Positions 1 through 8,460 of a stretch of DNA of 33,795 bases are shown here, piece after piece. The stretch's first letter is position 1; each line of letters opens with the position of its first letter. The notes below the pieces were generated by a model. That model saw only the letters and a list, made by a program, of their open reading frames with translations. It had not been told where the DNA came from and made no database searches. Source of the DNA: Pseudomonadota bacterium (GTDB lineage: Bacteria > Pseudomonadota > Gammaproteobacteria > Burkholderiales > Ferrovaceae); assembly GCA_021850135.1 (NCBI GenBank), contig JAJZRV010000014.1, positions 1 to 33,795 on the forward strand, in the 5' to 3' direction. Position numbers and translations under genes: made by a program.

Positions 1-1514
1 GTAAACGTCCCACCCACATGACCCGTCACCGCCACCGGGGCGCTTCCCTGCTCGCTCCAGGTCACGTCATTGTTCAACGGCACGTTCACCGTGATCGTCG
101 GCGTCGTATCCACCGTGTACGCTGCGTTGACGCTCGCCAACTGGACATTGCCCGTGGCGTCATGGGCGCTCACAGACGCTTGTATTGAAGCGTTTCCAAC
201 CAGGGCAGAACCGGAGACGCCGATGCTGTAATGGCCGCTGGCATCCACAGTACCGCTGAAGGAATGCCCGCCCACGGTCAATGTGACCGTGTCTCCCGCC
301 CGGAATGTCCCGGTGACCTGGCCGCTGACCGGCAACGTCCCTGTCTCTGCATCCCAGCTCACCACGTCAGGCATGGCCAGTGAAATGTGCGTAGAGACAA
401 TTTGTGCCGCCTGCTGCGCCAAGGTGGCTTCATTACCTGCCTGGGTGCTTGCCGCGCCTGCGCTGTCTGATGCCGCGGAAGCAGTGGCTTCCGCACCCGT
501 TGCCGTAACGGCGGCAGCTTTTGCTGCAGCAAGATCCGGCGCATCATGAGCCGCGGTCGCCGCAGTAGCCGCCTGGGATGCCGCCGTTGCCGCAGCATTG
601 GCCGCCGTTTGTGCAGCAGCGGCATCTCCGGCCGCGGCCACCGCAGCCGCCTTGGCTGCGCTGATTGCGCTGGACACGCCGTTCAGCACGGCTGCCGCCA
701 ATGCCTGGCTGGCCACATCGGCCGAATGGGCGGCGGCATCTGCAGCTTTCTGGGCAGCGCTGGCGTCGGCCGCGGCTTGCGCAGCAGCGGCCGCTGCTAC
801 GGCTTGTGCCGCCTCCTTGGCAGCCTCATCCACCTTGGCCTGAGCATCAACTGCCGCAGCTGCCTGGGCTATCTGAGCACTCTGGGCCGCATTTTGAGCA
901 GCGGAGGCGCCAGAGTCCTGGGTGACCGTCTGGGTTGTGGTCTGAGTCGTGTTTTGCGTGGTGTTTTGAGCCGTCGACTGCGTGTTGACGGTGCTTTGAG
1001 TCTGCCCGGTCGATCCTGTGCCGGACTGGCTGATGATCGTATTGGTGGTTTGGGATGCCGAACTGGAAGAAGTAAAGCTTGGCATTGCGCTGGGAGGAGC
1101 GACGGATACGCCTGTGGAATGGAAAGTGTTTGGGGGCGGCGCGCTGGTTGATGAAGAACTACTGCCAAACCCCCCGCCCTGGACCACAGAATCGAGCGTG
1201 CTGCCCACCTTGAGGGCATTGTTCAGGACATTGCTGGTATCAGCGCCGGGATGTACCGCACTGTCCGCCCCTGTCGGCGCATTGCCCGCCCCTGCAGCCA
1301 CTTCGTGCTGAAGCAGTACCTTCTTGTTGTCGAGGACTTCCTGATTTCGCCCATCTGTCATTGTCAAATCGACGGTTGCCCCTTTCGCAGTCGTAATGAG
1401 TTCCCCGATGAACACCTGATCACCCACATGCAGCGTTCTTGTGGCGCCCGTTTTGGGGTCCACGGCAACAACTTCACCCTGGAGACTGACTACTTTTCCT
1501 GCTACGTCGGCCAT
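1..1514 (-). CDS. LapA-like giant surface adhesin, N-terminal part (retention module, Ala/Gln/Ser/Thr-rich linker, start of Ig-like repeats); partial, runs off the left edge
   Basis: Manual minus-strand translation from ATG at 1514-1512 stays open to position 1: MADVAGKVVSLQGEVVAVDPKTGATRTLHVGDQVFIGELITTAKGATVDLTMTDGRNQEVL... (LapA-type retention module), then an Ala-rich region, then GTLPVSGQVTGTFRAGDTVTLTVGGHSFSGTVDASGHYSIGVSG... (bacterial Ig-like). Lies downstream of T1SS genes on the same strand. Not in the ORF track. Confidence 0.9.
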   Translation of the reverse strand, partial: MADVAGKVVSLQGEVVAVDPKTGATRTLHVGDQVFIGELITTAKGATVDLTMTDGRNQEVLDNKKVLLQHEVAAGAGNAPTGADSAVHPGADTSNVLNNALKVGSTLDSVVQGGGFGSSSSSTSAPPPNTFHSTGVSVAPPSAMPSFTSSSSASQTTNTIISQSGTGSTGQTQSTVNTQSTAQNTTQNTTQTTTQTVTQDSGASAAQNAAQSAQIAQAAAAVDAQAKVDEAAKEAAQAVAAAAAAQAAADASAAQKAADAAAHSADVASQALAAAVLNGVSSAISAAKAAAVAAAGDAAAAQTAANAAATAASQAATAATAAHDAPDLAAAKAAAVTATGAEATASAASDSAGAASTQAGNEATLAQQAAQIVSTHISLAMPDVVSWDAETGTLPVSGQVTGTFRAGDTVTLTVGGHSFSGTVDASGHYSIGVSGSALVGNASIQASVSAHDATGNVQLASVNAAYTVDTTPTITVNVPLNNDVTWSEQGSAPVAVTGHVGGTF

Positions 1515-1583
1515 GACGGTTTCCTTGACGACTTTTATGGAGAGACTGGAGGAAGATTCTGCGCGAGATCAAGCAGGAAGACC

Positions 1584-1601
1584 ATTGTACGGAAGTACAA
1601 T
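1584..1601. promoter_or_regulatory. Perfect inverted repeat ATTGTAC-GGAA-GTACAAT upstream of the adhesin gene; candidate operator
   Basis: Read directly: attgtacggaagtacaat, 7-bp arms with a 4-bp spacer, in the ~120 bp gap between the LuxR gene stop (1635) and adhesin ATG (1514). Confidence 0.4.
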
Positions 1602-1634
1602 ACGCCCGGATGAACGCCGGGGTGAAGCCGCAGC

Positions 1635-2258
1635 CTAACGGTTGGCGATGCCGTTGACCAGCAGGGTCAGTTGCAGCCGGTCCCTGACCTGCAGTTTTTC
1701 AAAAGCAGATCCCAGGTGGGCTTTTACCGTGCGCTCGGTGATGCCCAGCCGATCTGCGATCTCCTTGTTGCTGGCCCCCGTTGCAACGGCCAGCGCCACA
1801 CTCTGTTCGCGTTCGGTCAGATGGCGGGTCCAATCCGCGGCGATCGATGCGGGGGCTGGGGTCTGTTGGGCTGTGACGGCCACGAGCTTCTGCAAGAGGG
1901 ATTGCCCAAGCCACACCCCCCCCTGCTGTACCGACTGCGCAACCTGGAGCAGGACGGGTGGCGAAGCGTATCCATTGCAGTACCCGGAAGCCCCCGCTCT
2001 CAGGGCCATGACCCCTTCTTCGTCACGCGGTTCATCCGATAGCGCCACCAGCGACGCCTTACCGGCTGCATGGCGCCACTGCTGGATCAGGATTGTGATA
2101 TCGCCCTCATAGGGCAGTACCAACCAAAACACGCTGCCTTTGAAAGGCCGCTTGTACGCAGACCAGTGTGCCAGCCGCGCTTCCGGAAAAGCTGCTCGCC
2201 AGTTTGAGCGCAACGGCTCATCTTCGGTCACGAAGATGTGTTTTGACGTCGTCGCCAT
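1635..2258 (-). CDS. LuxR/NarL-family transcriptional regulator with degenerate receiver domain
   Basis: C-terminal HTH LTEREQSVALAVATGASNKEIADRLGITERTVKAHLGSAFEKLQV. N-terminal receiver-like fold (HIFVTEDEP...ALRAGASGYCNGY) lacks the expected phospho-Asp (VFWLVLP) and the conserved Lys. Confidence 0.88.
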   Translation of the reverse strand: MATTSKHIFVTEDEPLRSNWRAAFPEARLAHWSAYKRPFKGSVFWLVLPYEGDITILIQQWRHAAGKASLVALSDEPRDEEGVMALRAGASGYCNGYASPPVLLQVAQSVQQGGVWLGQSLLQKLVAVTAQQTPAPASIAADWTRHLTEREQSVALAVATGASNKEIADRLGITERTVKAHLGSAFEKLQVRDRLQLTLLVNGIANR

Positions 2259-2262
2259 GGTG

Positions 2263-3759
2263 TCATCGTTCGGTCAGAGCGCGCTGGCGCGCTCTCAGCA
2301 CAGGTTTGAGCAGGTAGCTCAGGACAGATTTCTCGCCCGTCTGGATGTCCACCTCGGCGACCATCCCGGGGATGATCGGCAGATTCTTGCCCAAATTGTT
2401 TTTATCCGTCTTGACGCGCACCAGGTAGAAGGCGTTGCCTTTTTCATCCACAACCGTGTCCGCCCCAATGGATTCCAGCGTTCCCGGGAGGCCGCCGTAA
2501 ATGGAGAAATCGTAGGCGTTAAAGCGCACCATGGCACGCAATCCCGGACGCAGGAAGCCAATGTCCTTGGGCTGTACGCGAACCTCCAGAAGCAGGTTGT
2601 CGTCCAGCGGGACGATTTCCATCACGTTTTCGCCGGGACGGATGACTCCGCCCACGGTGTTCACCAGCAGACGTTTGACCGTGCCTCGCACCGGAGAGCG
2701 CATGATGGAATGGGCCACCTTGTCCGACAACCCCACATTGGCCTCATTCAGGCTGTTAAGCTTGGCCATGGTTTCGGACAGTTCCTTGCGAGCGTCGTTG
2801 CGAAAGCTGTCTTCCACTTCCCGCACCTTGCCGGTGGATTCCACGATGGCGGCTTTTACGCGCTGGATCTGTGCCGAGGCCATGTCACGGTCCCCCCGAA
2901 ACCGGGCCACATCGCGATCCAGTTTGAGGATGTCCACGTCAGACACCGCCCCTGCCGACAACAAGGGCTTGGTCAACATCAGCTCCTTGTAGGTCAACTC
3001 CCAGGCTTTGGCCGCCTGATCGCGTTTGGCCTGCAATTCAACCAGTTCGTGCTGGCGCTGCTCCAACTGTCCCCGCGCAATCGCAATGGTGTTTTCAAGT
3101 TCCGATTTCCTCGATTCGTAGAGACGTCGCTCTTCTTCTGCCGTCGTCGGATCCTCCTGGATCACCTCGTTCGGCATGGCCAATTTGCTCCCTTCCGCCA
3201 GCGCGCGCAGTCGGGCCGCCTTCGCTTCCAGTGAAAGCACCTGGGCACGGCTTTCCTTCAACGAGGAAAGTGAGCGGGTGTCGTCAATGCGCACCAATGT
3301 CTGGTCCTTTTGCACGACATCGCCCTCGTGCACCAGAATTTCAGACACGATGCCTCCGTCCAGATTCTGGATCATTTGCACTTGGCTGAAGGGGATCACT
3401 TTCCCTTCTCCCCGAGTGACTTCGTTCACTTTTGTGAAACCGGACCAGACCAGAAAGATCAGGATCATCCAAACCAACACTTTCAACAAGACGCGGGCCT
3501 GGGCAGGTTCCTGGCTCAGGATGGCATAGTCCGCGCTTGCCATGAAATCGTCGGTGCCCGCGTCGTCAAACCTGCTTTCGTTGCGATGGAGCATCCAGTC
3601 GAATACGGGCTGCAGTTTTTTCCTGGGCCATTCCAGCCAGCGCACCGCTCCCTTCGCCACAAGCTGCAATGCACCCGGTGCGCGCAGTTCCCCACGCGCA
3701 AGTTCGCGCCACCAGCGTCGGATACGGCGCTTCGTGTGCACGCGAAACTTTCGGGTCAT
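2263..3759 (-). CDS. HlyD-family periplasmic adaptor subunit of type I secretion system (LapC-like)
   Basis: 498 aa: TM segment VLLKVLVWMILIFLVWSG, VTRGEGKVIPFSQVQMIQNLDGGIVSEILVHEGDVVQKDQTLVRID, C-terminal PGMVAEVDIQTGEKSVLSYLLKPV. Start overlaps the stop of the ABC transporter gene. Confidence 0.95.
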   Translation of the reverse strand: MTRKFRVHTKRRIRRWWRELARGELRAPGALQLVAKGAVRWLEWPRKKLQPVFDWMLHRNESRFDDAGTDDFMASADYAILSQEPAQARVLLKVLVWMILIFLVWSGFTKVNEVTRGEGKVIPFSQVQMIQNLDGGIVSEILVHEGDVVQKDQTLVRIDDTRSLSSLKESRAQVLSLEAKAARLRALAEGSKLAMPNEVIQEDPTTAEEERRLYESRKSELENTIAIARGQLEQRQHELVELQAKRDQAAKAWELTYKELMLTKPLLSAGAVSDVDILKLDRDVARFRGDRDMASAQIQRVKAAIVESTGKVREVEDSFRNDARKELSETMAKLNSLNEANVGLSDKVAHSIMRSPVRGTVKRLLVNTVGGVIRPGENVMEIVPLDDNLLLEVRVQPKDIGFLRPGLRAMVRFNAYDFSIYGGLPGTLESIGADTVVDEKGNAFYLVRVKTDKNNLGKNLPIIPGMVAEVDIQTGEKSVLSYLLKPVLRARQRALTER

Positions 3760-5963
3760 CCTGCCCTCCCCACCCGGCCGGCTTGCAAATCGGCGATCAC
3801 CCGATCCCGCGGACCGTCGGCCACGATACAGCCGTTATCGATGACGATGATTCGGTCGGCCAGATCCACAAGACTGGAGCGGTGCGTGGAAATCAGCAGT
3901 GTTTTTCCGGGGCTGGAGCGCTTCGTGAAACGCCCAAGTCGGGTCTTGAACTCATTTTCGGTGGTGTAATCCATCCCGCTTGTCGGCTCGTCCAATAACA
4001 GCAGCGGAGGATCCGTCAAGAAGGCGCGTGCAATGGCCACGCCCTGGCGCTGTCCGCCCGAGAGCGTGTCGCCCCGCTCCCCGATTTGCATGTCGAATCC
4101 GCGTGGGTGCCGGTTGACCATGTCGAGCAGGCCCGCTATCCCGGCGGCAGCCAGAATGGCAGAATCATCCGCATAAGGTGCGCCAAATACGATGTTGTCC
4201 CGCAATGTCCCGTAAAACAGGATGGATTCCTGCCCCACATAGCCCATATTGCGGCGCAGATCAGCCGGATCGATTTGTCGGAGATCGATGTCGTCCACGA
4301 GCACCGAACCCTGCTGGGGCTCATAGAAGCCCATCAGCAGTTTCAGGATGGTGGATTTTCCTGAGCCCACTTTCCCCAGCATGACCACGGACTCTCCCGG
4401 TTCGATGCGAAACGAAACATTTTTCAGTACCGCATCGCTCCCGGGATACTTGAACGTCACGTTGCGAAACTCGATTTGCCCCTTGAGTTCGGCACGGTGC
4501 ACAAAAGCGGACTCCGGGGGCCGTTCTATGGGCGCTTCCATCAACTGATTCAGGGGTTCCAGGGACGTCCGGGCCCCCTGATACTGGATCAGCAGACCTG
4601 CGAGCTGCCCCAATGGCGCCATGGCCCGCCCCATGAGCATGGTGCTTGCAATCATGCCCCCCTGGGTCAGCATATCTTCGTGAATGAGGTAGACCCCAGC
4701 CACCAACGCTGCAATATTGACCAGCTGTTGCATAGTCTGGACGCTCTGCGTTGCAGACAGGGACAGCACACGCTGCTGGTTGGACACCTTGGTGAGAAAT
4801 GCGCTGGTCTTCTCCCAATTGGCCTGAACCTGGCTTTCCGCGCCCAAGGCCTTGATGGTTTCCATGGCCGACAGGCTTTCCACCAATGCAGCGTTACGCA
4901 ATGCGCCGGTCTTGTAAGTCGTTTCAGCCAATTCGTGCATCTTGTGCTGTACGGCGTACACGTAGATGCTGACAATGAGAAAGCCCAGGATCGGGATAAA
5001 CACCAGCGGCCAGGCAATCCAGAAAATTGCTGCGTAGAACAGCAGCGCAAAGGGCATGTCCACCAGTGCAGCCACGGTTGCGGAGGCGATGAAATCCCGG
5101 ATGATTTCGTAGGATTTCATGGTGGCCGCAAAAGCGCCCACCGATTCGGGCCGCGCCGTCATTTTCAGACCCAGTACCCGTTCCATCAGGACTGCGGACA
5201 ATTGCAAATCAATGCGTGCGGAGGCCTGATCGATGAAATGGCCGCGCATCATGCGCAGCAGGAAATCCAGCGCCAGCAGCAGCAGCACGCTGAGAGCCAG
5301 CACCCATAGGGTGTCCACCGCATAGTTGGGCACCACACGGTCGTACACATTCATGGAAAACAGGGGCAACGCCAGGGCAAACAGGTTGATCAGCAGCGCT
5401 GCAACCAGAATGTCCCGGTATACACGCCACTGCCGCGCGATCACCCCCCAAAACCAGTGCTGGGAACGCAGCTTGGCGATCTGCGGAATGCGCCGGTCAT
5501 ATTTGAAGCGCGGGTGCAAAAAGACCGCGATGCCGGCATAGCGTGCCGTAAGTTCAGTGCGTGGCATGAACAGCGCCGATTGGCCAGTATTCGGCAGCAA
5601 AACCTCCGCCTCGTCGCCCCGCGCATTCCAACCGAGCAGAACGCAAGCCTCGTTGCCCTTCAACAACAAAATGACCGGCAGTTGTGCAGCATCGATTTTA
5701 CCCAGGCCCTTACGCACAACCCGGCAGTTCAATCCTGCCCGGTTGGCGGCCCGCGCAATCAAGGCGGGCGTCAGATGCCCATTCTGCAGCGGCAGGCCGG
5801 CCACAAGTGCTGCGCGCGTGCTGGCTCGCCCATGGATTCTGGCGACCTCCAGCAAGCAATCCAGCAAGGGGTCGTGCAAAAGCAGGTCCTCCCGCAACCC
5901 GTGGTGGGATGAAGGGGCAGATTCGCCTTGCGGAATGGTGGATTGCTCGGGGGGGCCGTTCAT
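3756..5963 (-). CDS. Type I secretion system permease/ATPase (LapB-like, N-terminal C39-like domain)
   Basis: 735 aa: Walker A (GKVGSGKST), signature LSGGQRQGVAIARAFL, Walker B LLLLDEPTSG, six-TM ABC region, N-terminal DPLLDCLLEVARIHGRAST... C39-like domain. Confidence 0.95.
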   Translation of the reverse strand: MNGPPEQSTIPQGESAPSSHHGLREDLLLHDPLLDCLLEVARIHGRASTRAALVAGLPLQNGHLTPALIARAANRAGLNCRVVRKGLGKIDAAQLPVILLLKGNEACVLLGWNARGDEAEVLLPNTGQSALFMPRTELTARYAGIAVFLHPRFKYDRRIPQIAKLRSQHWFWGVIARQWRVYRDILVAALLINLFALALPLFSMNVYDRVVPNYAVDTLWVLALSVLLLLALDFLLRMMRGHFIDQASARIDLQLSAVLMERVLGLKMTARPESVGAFAATMKSYEIIRDFIASATVAALVDMPFALLFYAAIFWIAWPLVFIPILGFLIVSIYVYAVQHKMHELAETTYKTGALRNAALVESLSAMETIKALGAESQVQANWEKTSAFLTKVSNQQRVLSLSATQSVQTMQQLVNIAALVAGVYLIHEDMLTQGGMIASTMLMGRAMAPLGQLAGLLIQYQGARTSLEPLNQLMEAPIERPPESAFVHRAELKGQIEFRNVTFKYPGSDAVLKNVSFRIEPGESVVMLGKVGSGKSTILKLLMGFYEPQQGSVLVDDIDLRQIDPADLRRNMGYVGQESILFYGTLRDNIVFGAPYADDSAILAAAGIAGLLDMVNRHPRGFDMQIGERGDTLSGGQRQGVAIARAFLTDPPLLLLDEPTSGMDYTTENEFKTRLGRFTKRSSPGKTLLISTHRSSLVDLADRIIVIDNGCIVADGPRDRVIADLQAGRVGRAG

Positions 5964-5974
5964 AAATTTTTGGA

Positions 5975-7747
5975 TTATCGCACAGCCGCGCCATCCTCGC
6001 TGGAGGCAGGGACACCTTTGGGGCCCGCTGGCTTCTGTTCAGATTTTCGTCTATGTTTTTGTTTTTGCTTGTTTTTTTTCTTGTTTTTGCTTTTTTGTTT
6101 GGGATTGGACTGATGTTTGGGGGCAATCTTAGGTGTTGGCACCTTGATAACCTCCGGTGCGGCATGATCCGACATCGGTGCCCCAGCGGTCTTCGGCGCC
6201 TCGGCGGGCCCTGACGATGGCGCTGGTGCCGATGGTTCGCCAGATGCTGACGGCTCGGCGGGCGCTGACGGTTGTAACGGAGTCATCGACGGGACAGGGA
6301 CATTAGCTTGTATGGGCTTGAGCTGTTCGCGAGCACTCTGGATCAATGCTTCCTTGCGATCCTGCATGGACTGCGACGCTTCCGCGGGACAGGCTTCCGG
6401 CTTTTCCTCTGTGCCCACCGATGCCCCGGCAACGTCCCCCGCGTCCAGACGCGTCAGCCCCAACGCGCCAACCAGCTTACCCATCCCCGCCAGGGTTTTG
6501 GCCACGTTGATGGCACGGTCATAGACGGCGTTGATGTAAGCACGCTTGGCCTGGTACAACTCATTCTCCGAATCCAGGAGATCCAGAAGCGAACGCTGTC
6601 CCAAATCAAACTGCTTTTTATAGGCGTATCTGGCTTTCTCAATGGATATCTGACGCTGCTCCAGGAAGCCGAGTTGTTCGGTAATGGTCCAGATGCCGTG
6701 ATAAGCCAGATCCACTGCCTGTCGCACATCCCTGCAGACCTTATCGCGTTTGGAACGTGCCGATTCCAGGTGTTCGATGTACTGATCGGAGCGGGACGAG
6801 TCCGCTCCCCCGTTGAAGAGGTTCCAGCTCATGACCACCTGGGCCACGGCATCACGGTTCTGCCCCAGGACGCCGCCTGCATTTTGGCCACGGGACTGGG
6901 ATAACACCAGATCCACCCGAGGTTGATATTTGCCTCGCCTCTCGTCCAGATCCGATTGCGCTGCCATTACATTCTCGACTGCGGCCAAGACCGCAGGATT
7001 ATTGCCAATCGCAACGGCCAACTGGGATGCCGCGGCGTTCTTGGGAACCAGATTGATGAGATCGTTGGGGCTGGCAGAATTTTCCTGTGCGGGAAGCTCG
7101 TTCACGAGCCGCATCATGCGCGCATTCACATCATGCACGTTGGCGTTATCGTTGACGAGATTCGATTCGCTCAGCGCAAGCCTTCCCTTGACTTGCTCCA
7201 GGTCCACGGCTCGCCCCACGCCGGCGTTTACCTTCATTTGAATTTGTTCGAATACCACGCGATGCGATACGAAATTTTCCTCGGACAACCGGTATAACGC
7301 CTTATGCCGCATCAGATCGAAATAGGCCTGCGCCGTTTCGAGCGCTGAATTCTCCATAGCGTCCGACCATTCGAAGTAGCGGCTGAGCTGGACATGATTG
7401 AGGCGACGCACTTCGTCACGCGTGATGAACCCATCGTAGAGCATCTGCGTCATGGTCAACGTCGTGGTGTCACGGTAAAAGCTGGAACTGATGGGCTGAA
7501 ACTGGGCCAGGGGCGTGGTCAATTGTTCATTGCCAGCGTTGCTGGAGAGGTCCACTTTGGGAAAGTATCCGCCGCGCGCCACGCTGATTTCATTCGTTGC
7601 GGCCTTGAAGTCGTGCCAGTGCGAGAGCACATCGGGATTCGACACCATCGCCTTCTGAGCAAGCTCCTTGAGGAGTTCGTCATTGGCGACCGTTGCCCCC
7701 GACAGACTCAAACCCAGGAGGGCAAGGATCAGGCGTCGCTTTCGCAT
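5975..7747 (-). CDS. TolC-family outer membrane protein with Pro/Ala-rich and Lys-rich C-terminal extension
   Basis: 590 aa: signal peptide MRKRRLILALLGLSLSGATVA, TolC/OEP body (FDLGQRSLLDLLDSENELYQAKRAYINAVYD), tail PKQKSKNKKKNKQKQKHRRKSEQK. Confidence 0.93.
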   Translation of the reverse strand: MRKRRLILALLGLSLSGATVANDELLKELAQKAMVSNPDVLSHWHDFKAATNEISVARGGYFPKVDLSSNAGNEQLTTPLAQFQPISSSFYRDTTTLTMTQMLYDGFITRDEVRRLNHVQLSRYFEWSDAMENSALETAQAYFDLMRHKALYRLSEENFVSHRVVFEQIQMKVNAGVGRAVDLEQVKGRLALSESNLVNDNANVHDVNARMMRLVNELPAQENSASPNDLINLVPKNAAASQLAVAIGNNPAVLAAVENVMAAQSDLDERRGKYQPRVDLVLSQSRGQNAGGVLGQNRDAVAQVVMSWNLFNGGADSSRSDQYIEHLESARSKRDKVCRDVRQAVDLAYHGIWTITEQLGFLEQRQISIEKARYAYKKQFDLGQRSLLDLLDSENELYQAKRAYINAVYDRAINVAKTLAGMGKLVGALGLTRLDAGDVAGASVGTEEKPEACPAEASQSMQDRKEALIQSAREQLKPIQANVPVPSMTPLQPSAPAEPSASGEPSAPAPSSGPAEAPKTAGAPMSDHAAPEVIKVPTPKIAPKHQSNPKQKSKNKKKNKQKQKHRRKSEQKPAGPKGVPASSEDGAAVR

Positions 7748-8079
7748 CGGTTCAGAATCAAATCAAAATCCTCGATGGATTCGTCATTCTTGATAACAGT
7801 CAATGGGTTACATCATACATTAAAAGTTGTAGGAAAAGTTATTACAAACCGGAAAAATCTCACTATTTTTTGAAAAATCACAATAAATTCCATAAGTTAT
7901 ACGACACCAAAGTATGCGAGCGCTTACTATCGTGAAAATAGCTGAATTTCAGAAAGCAGGCCCCTGAAAAACAGGAGGAAACCCTGAAAACCGCCGGCAA
8001 ACTTACGGATTTCACGGGATAAAACCACCTTTTCCCCTTAAAATGAGGGCCTGCCCTCGTTCATTTTTTGGAGTCGTTG

Positions 8080-8460
8080 ATGAAATCCGCACATGATCTG
8101 GTCGTCGCTGCCAAGGGTCGCATCCGTGAAATTCCCGTGGAACAGGCCGATCAAGCCATCCGCAATGCCGACCTGCTGATTGACGTGCGTGAGGCGGACG
8201 AGTTTGCCGCCGGACATATCCCTGGCGCAGTACATATGTCGCGCGGGATGCTGGAGTTCAAACTCAGCAGCAACCCCAACCTGGCGGCACGCGACCTCAA
8301 TGTGGTGGTGTATTGCAAGACAAGCGGCCGTGCGGCACTGTCCTGCGTCGCCCTCCAAGAAATGGGGTACCTCAACGTCCAATCCATCGCGGGGGGGTAC
8401 GACGCCTGGGTTGCAGCCGGCAAGCCAGTCGCCAAACCTCCTGTGACAAAATTCGAGTGA
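8080..8460 (+). CDS. Rhodanese-like domain sulfurtransferase
   Basis: LLIDVREADEFAAGHIPGAVHMSRGMLEF...VVVYCKTSGRAALSCVALQEMGYLNVQSIAGGYDAW. The track start at 8068 is TTG; ATG at 8080 preceded by ggag is preferred. Confidence 0.93.
   Translation: MKSAHDLVVAAKGRIREIPVEQADQAIRNADLLIDVREADEFAAGHIPGAVHMSRGMLEFKLSSNPNLAARDLNVVVYCKTSGRAALSCVALQEMGYLNVQSIAGGYDAWVAAGKPVAKPPVTKFE

Noticed and set aside
546-1151. 201-aa plus-strand ORF (MSRGRRSSRLGCRRC...) and neighbouring ORFs at 598..843, 665..925 and 869..1219
   Set aside because: Low-complexity shadow frames of the Ala/Ser/Thr-rich adhesin coding sequence on the minus strand.
2140-3234. 364-aa plus-strand ORF antisense to the HlyD gene
   Set aside because: The minus strand encodes a clear HlyD-family protein; the plus-strand translation has no recognisable domain and is a typical high-GC shadow ORF.
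4476-5309. 277-aa plus-strand ORF antisense to the ABC transporter
   Set aside because: Shadow of a well-supported T1SS ATPase; His/Gln-rich composition typical of reverse-complement frames.
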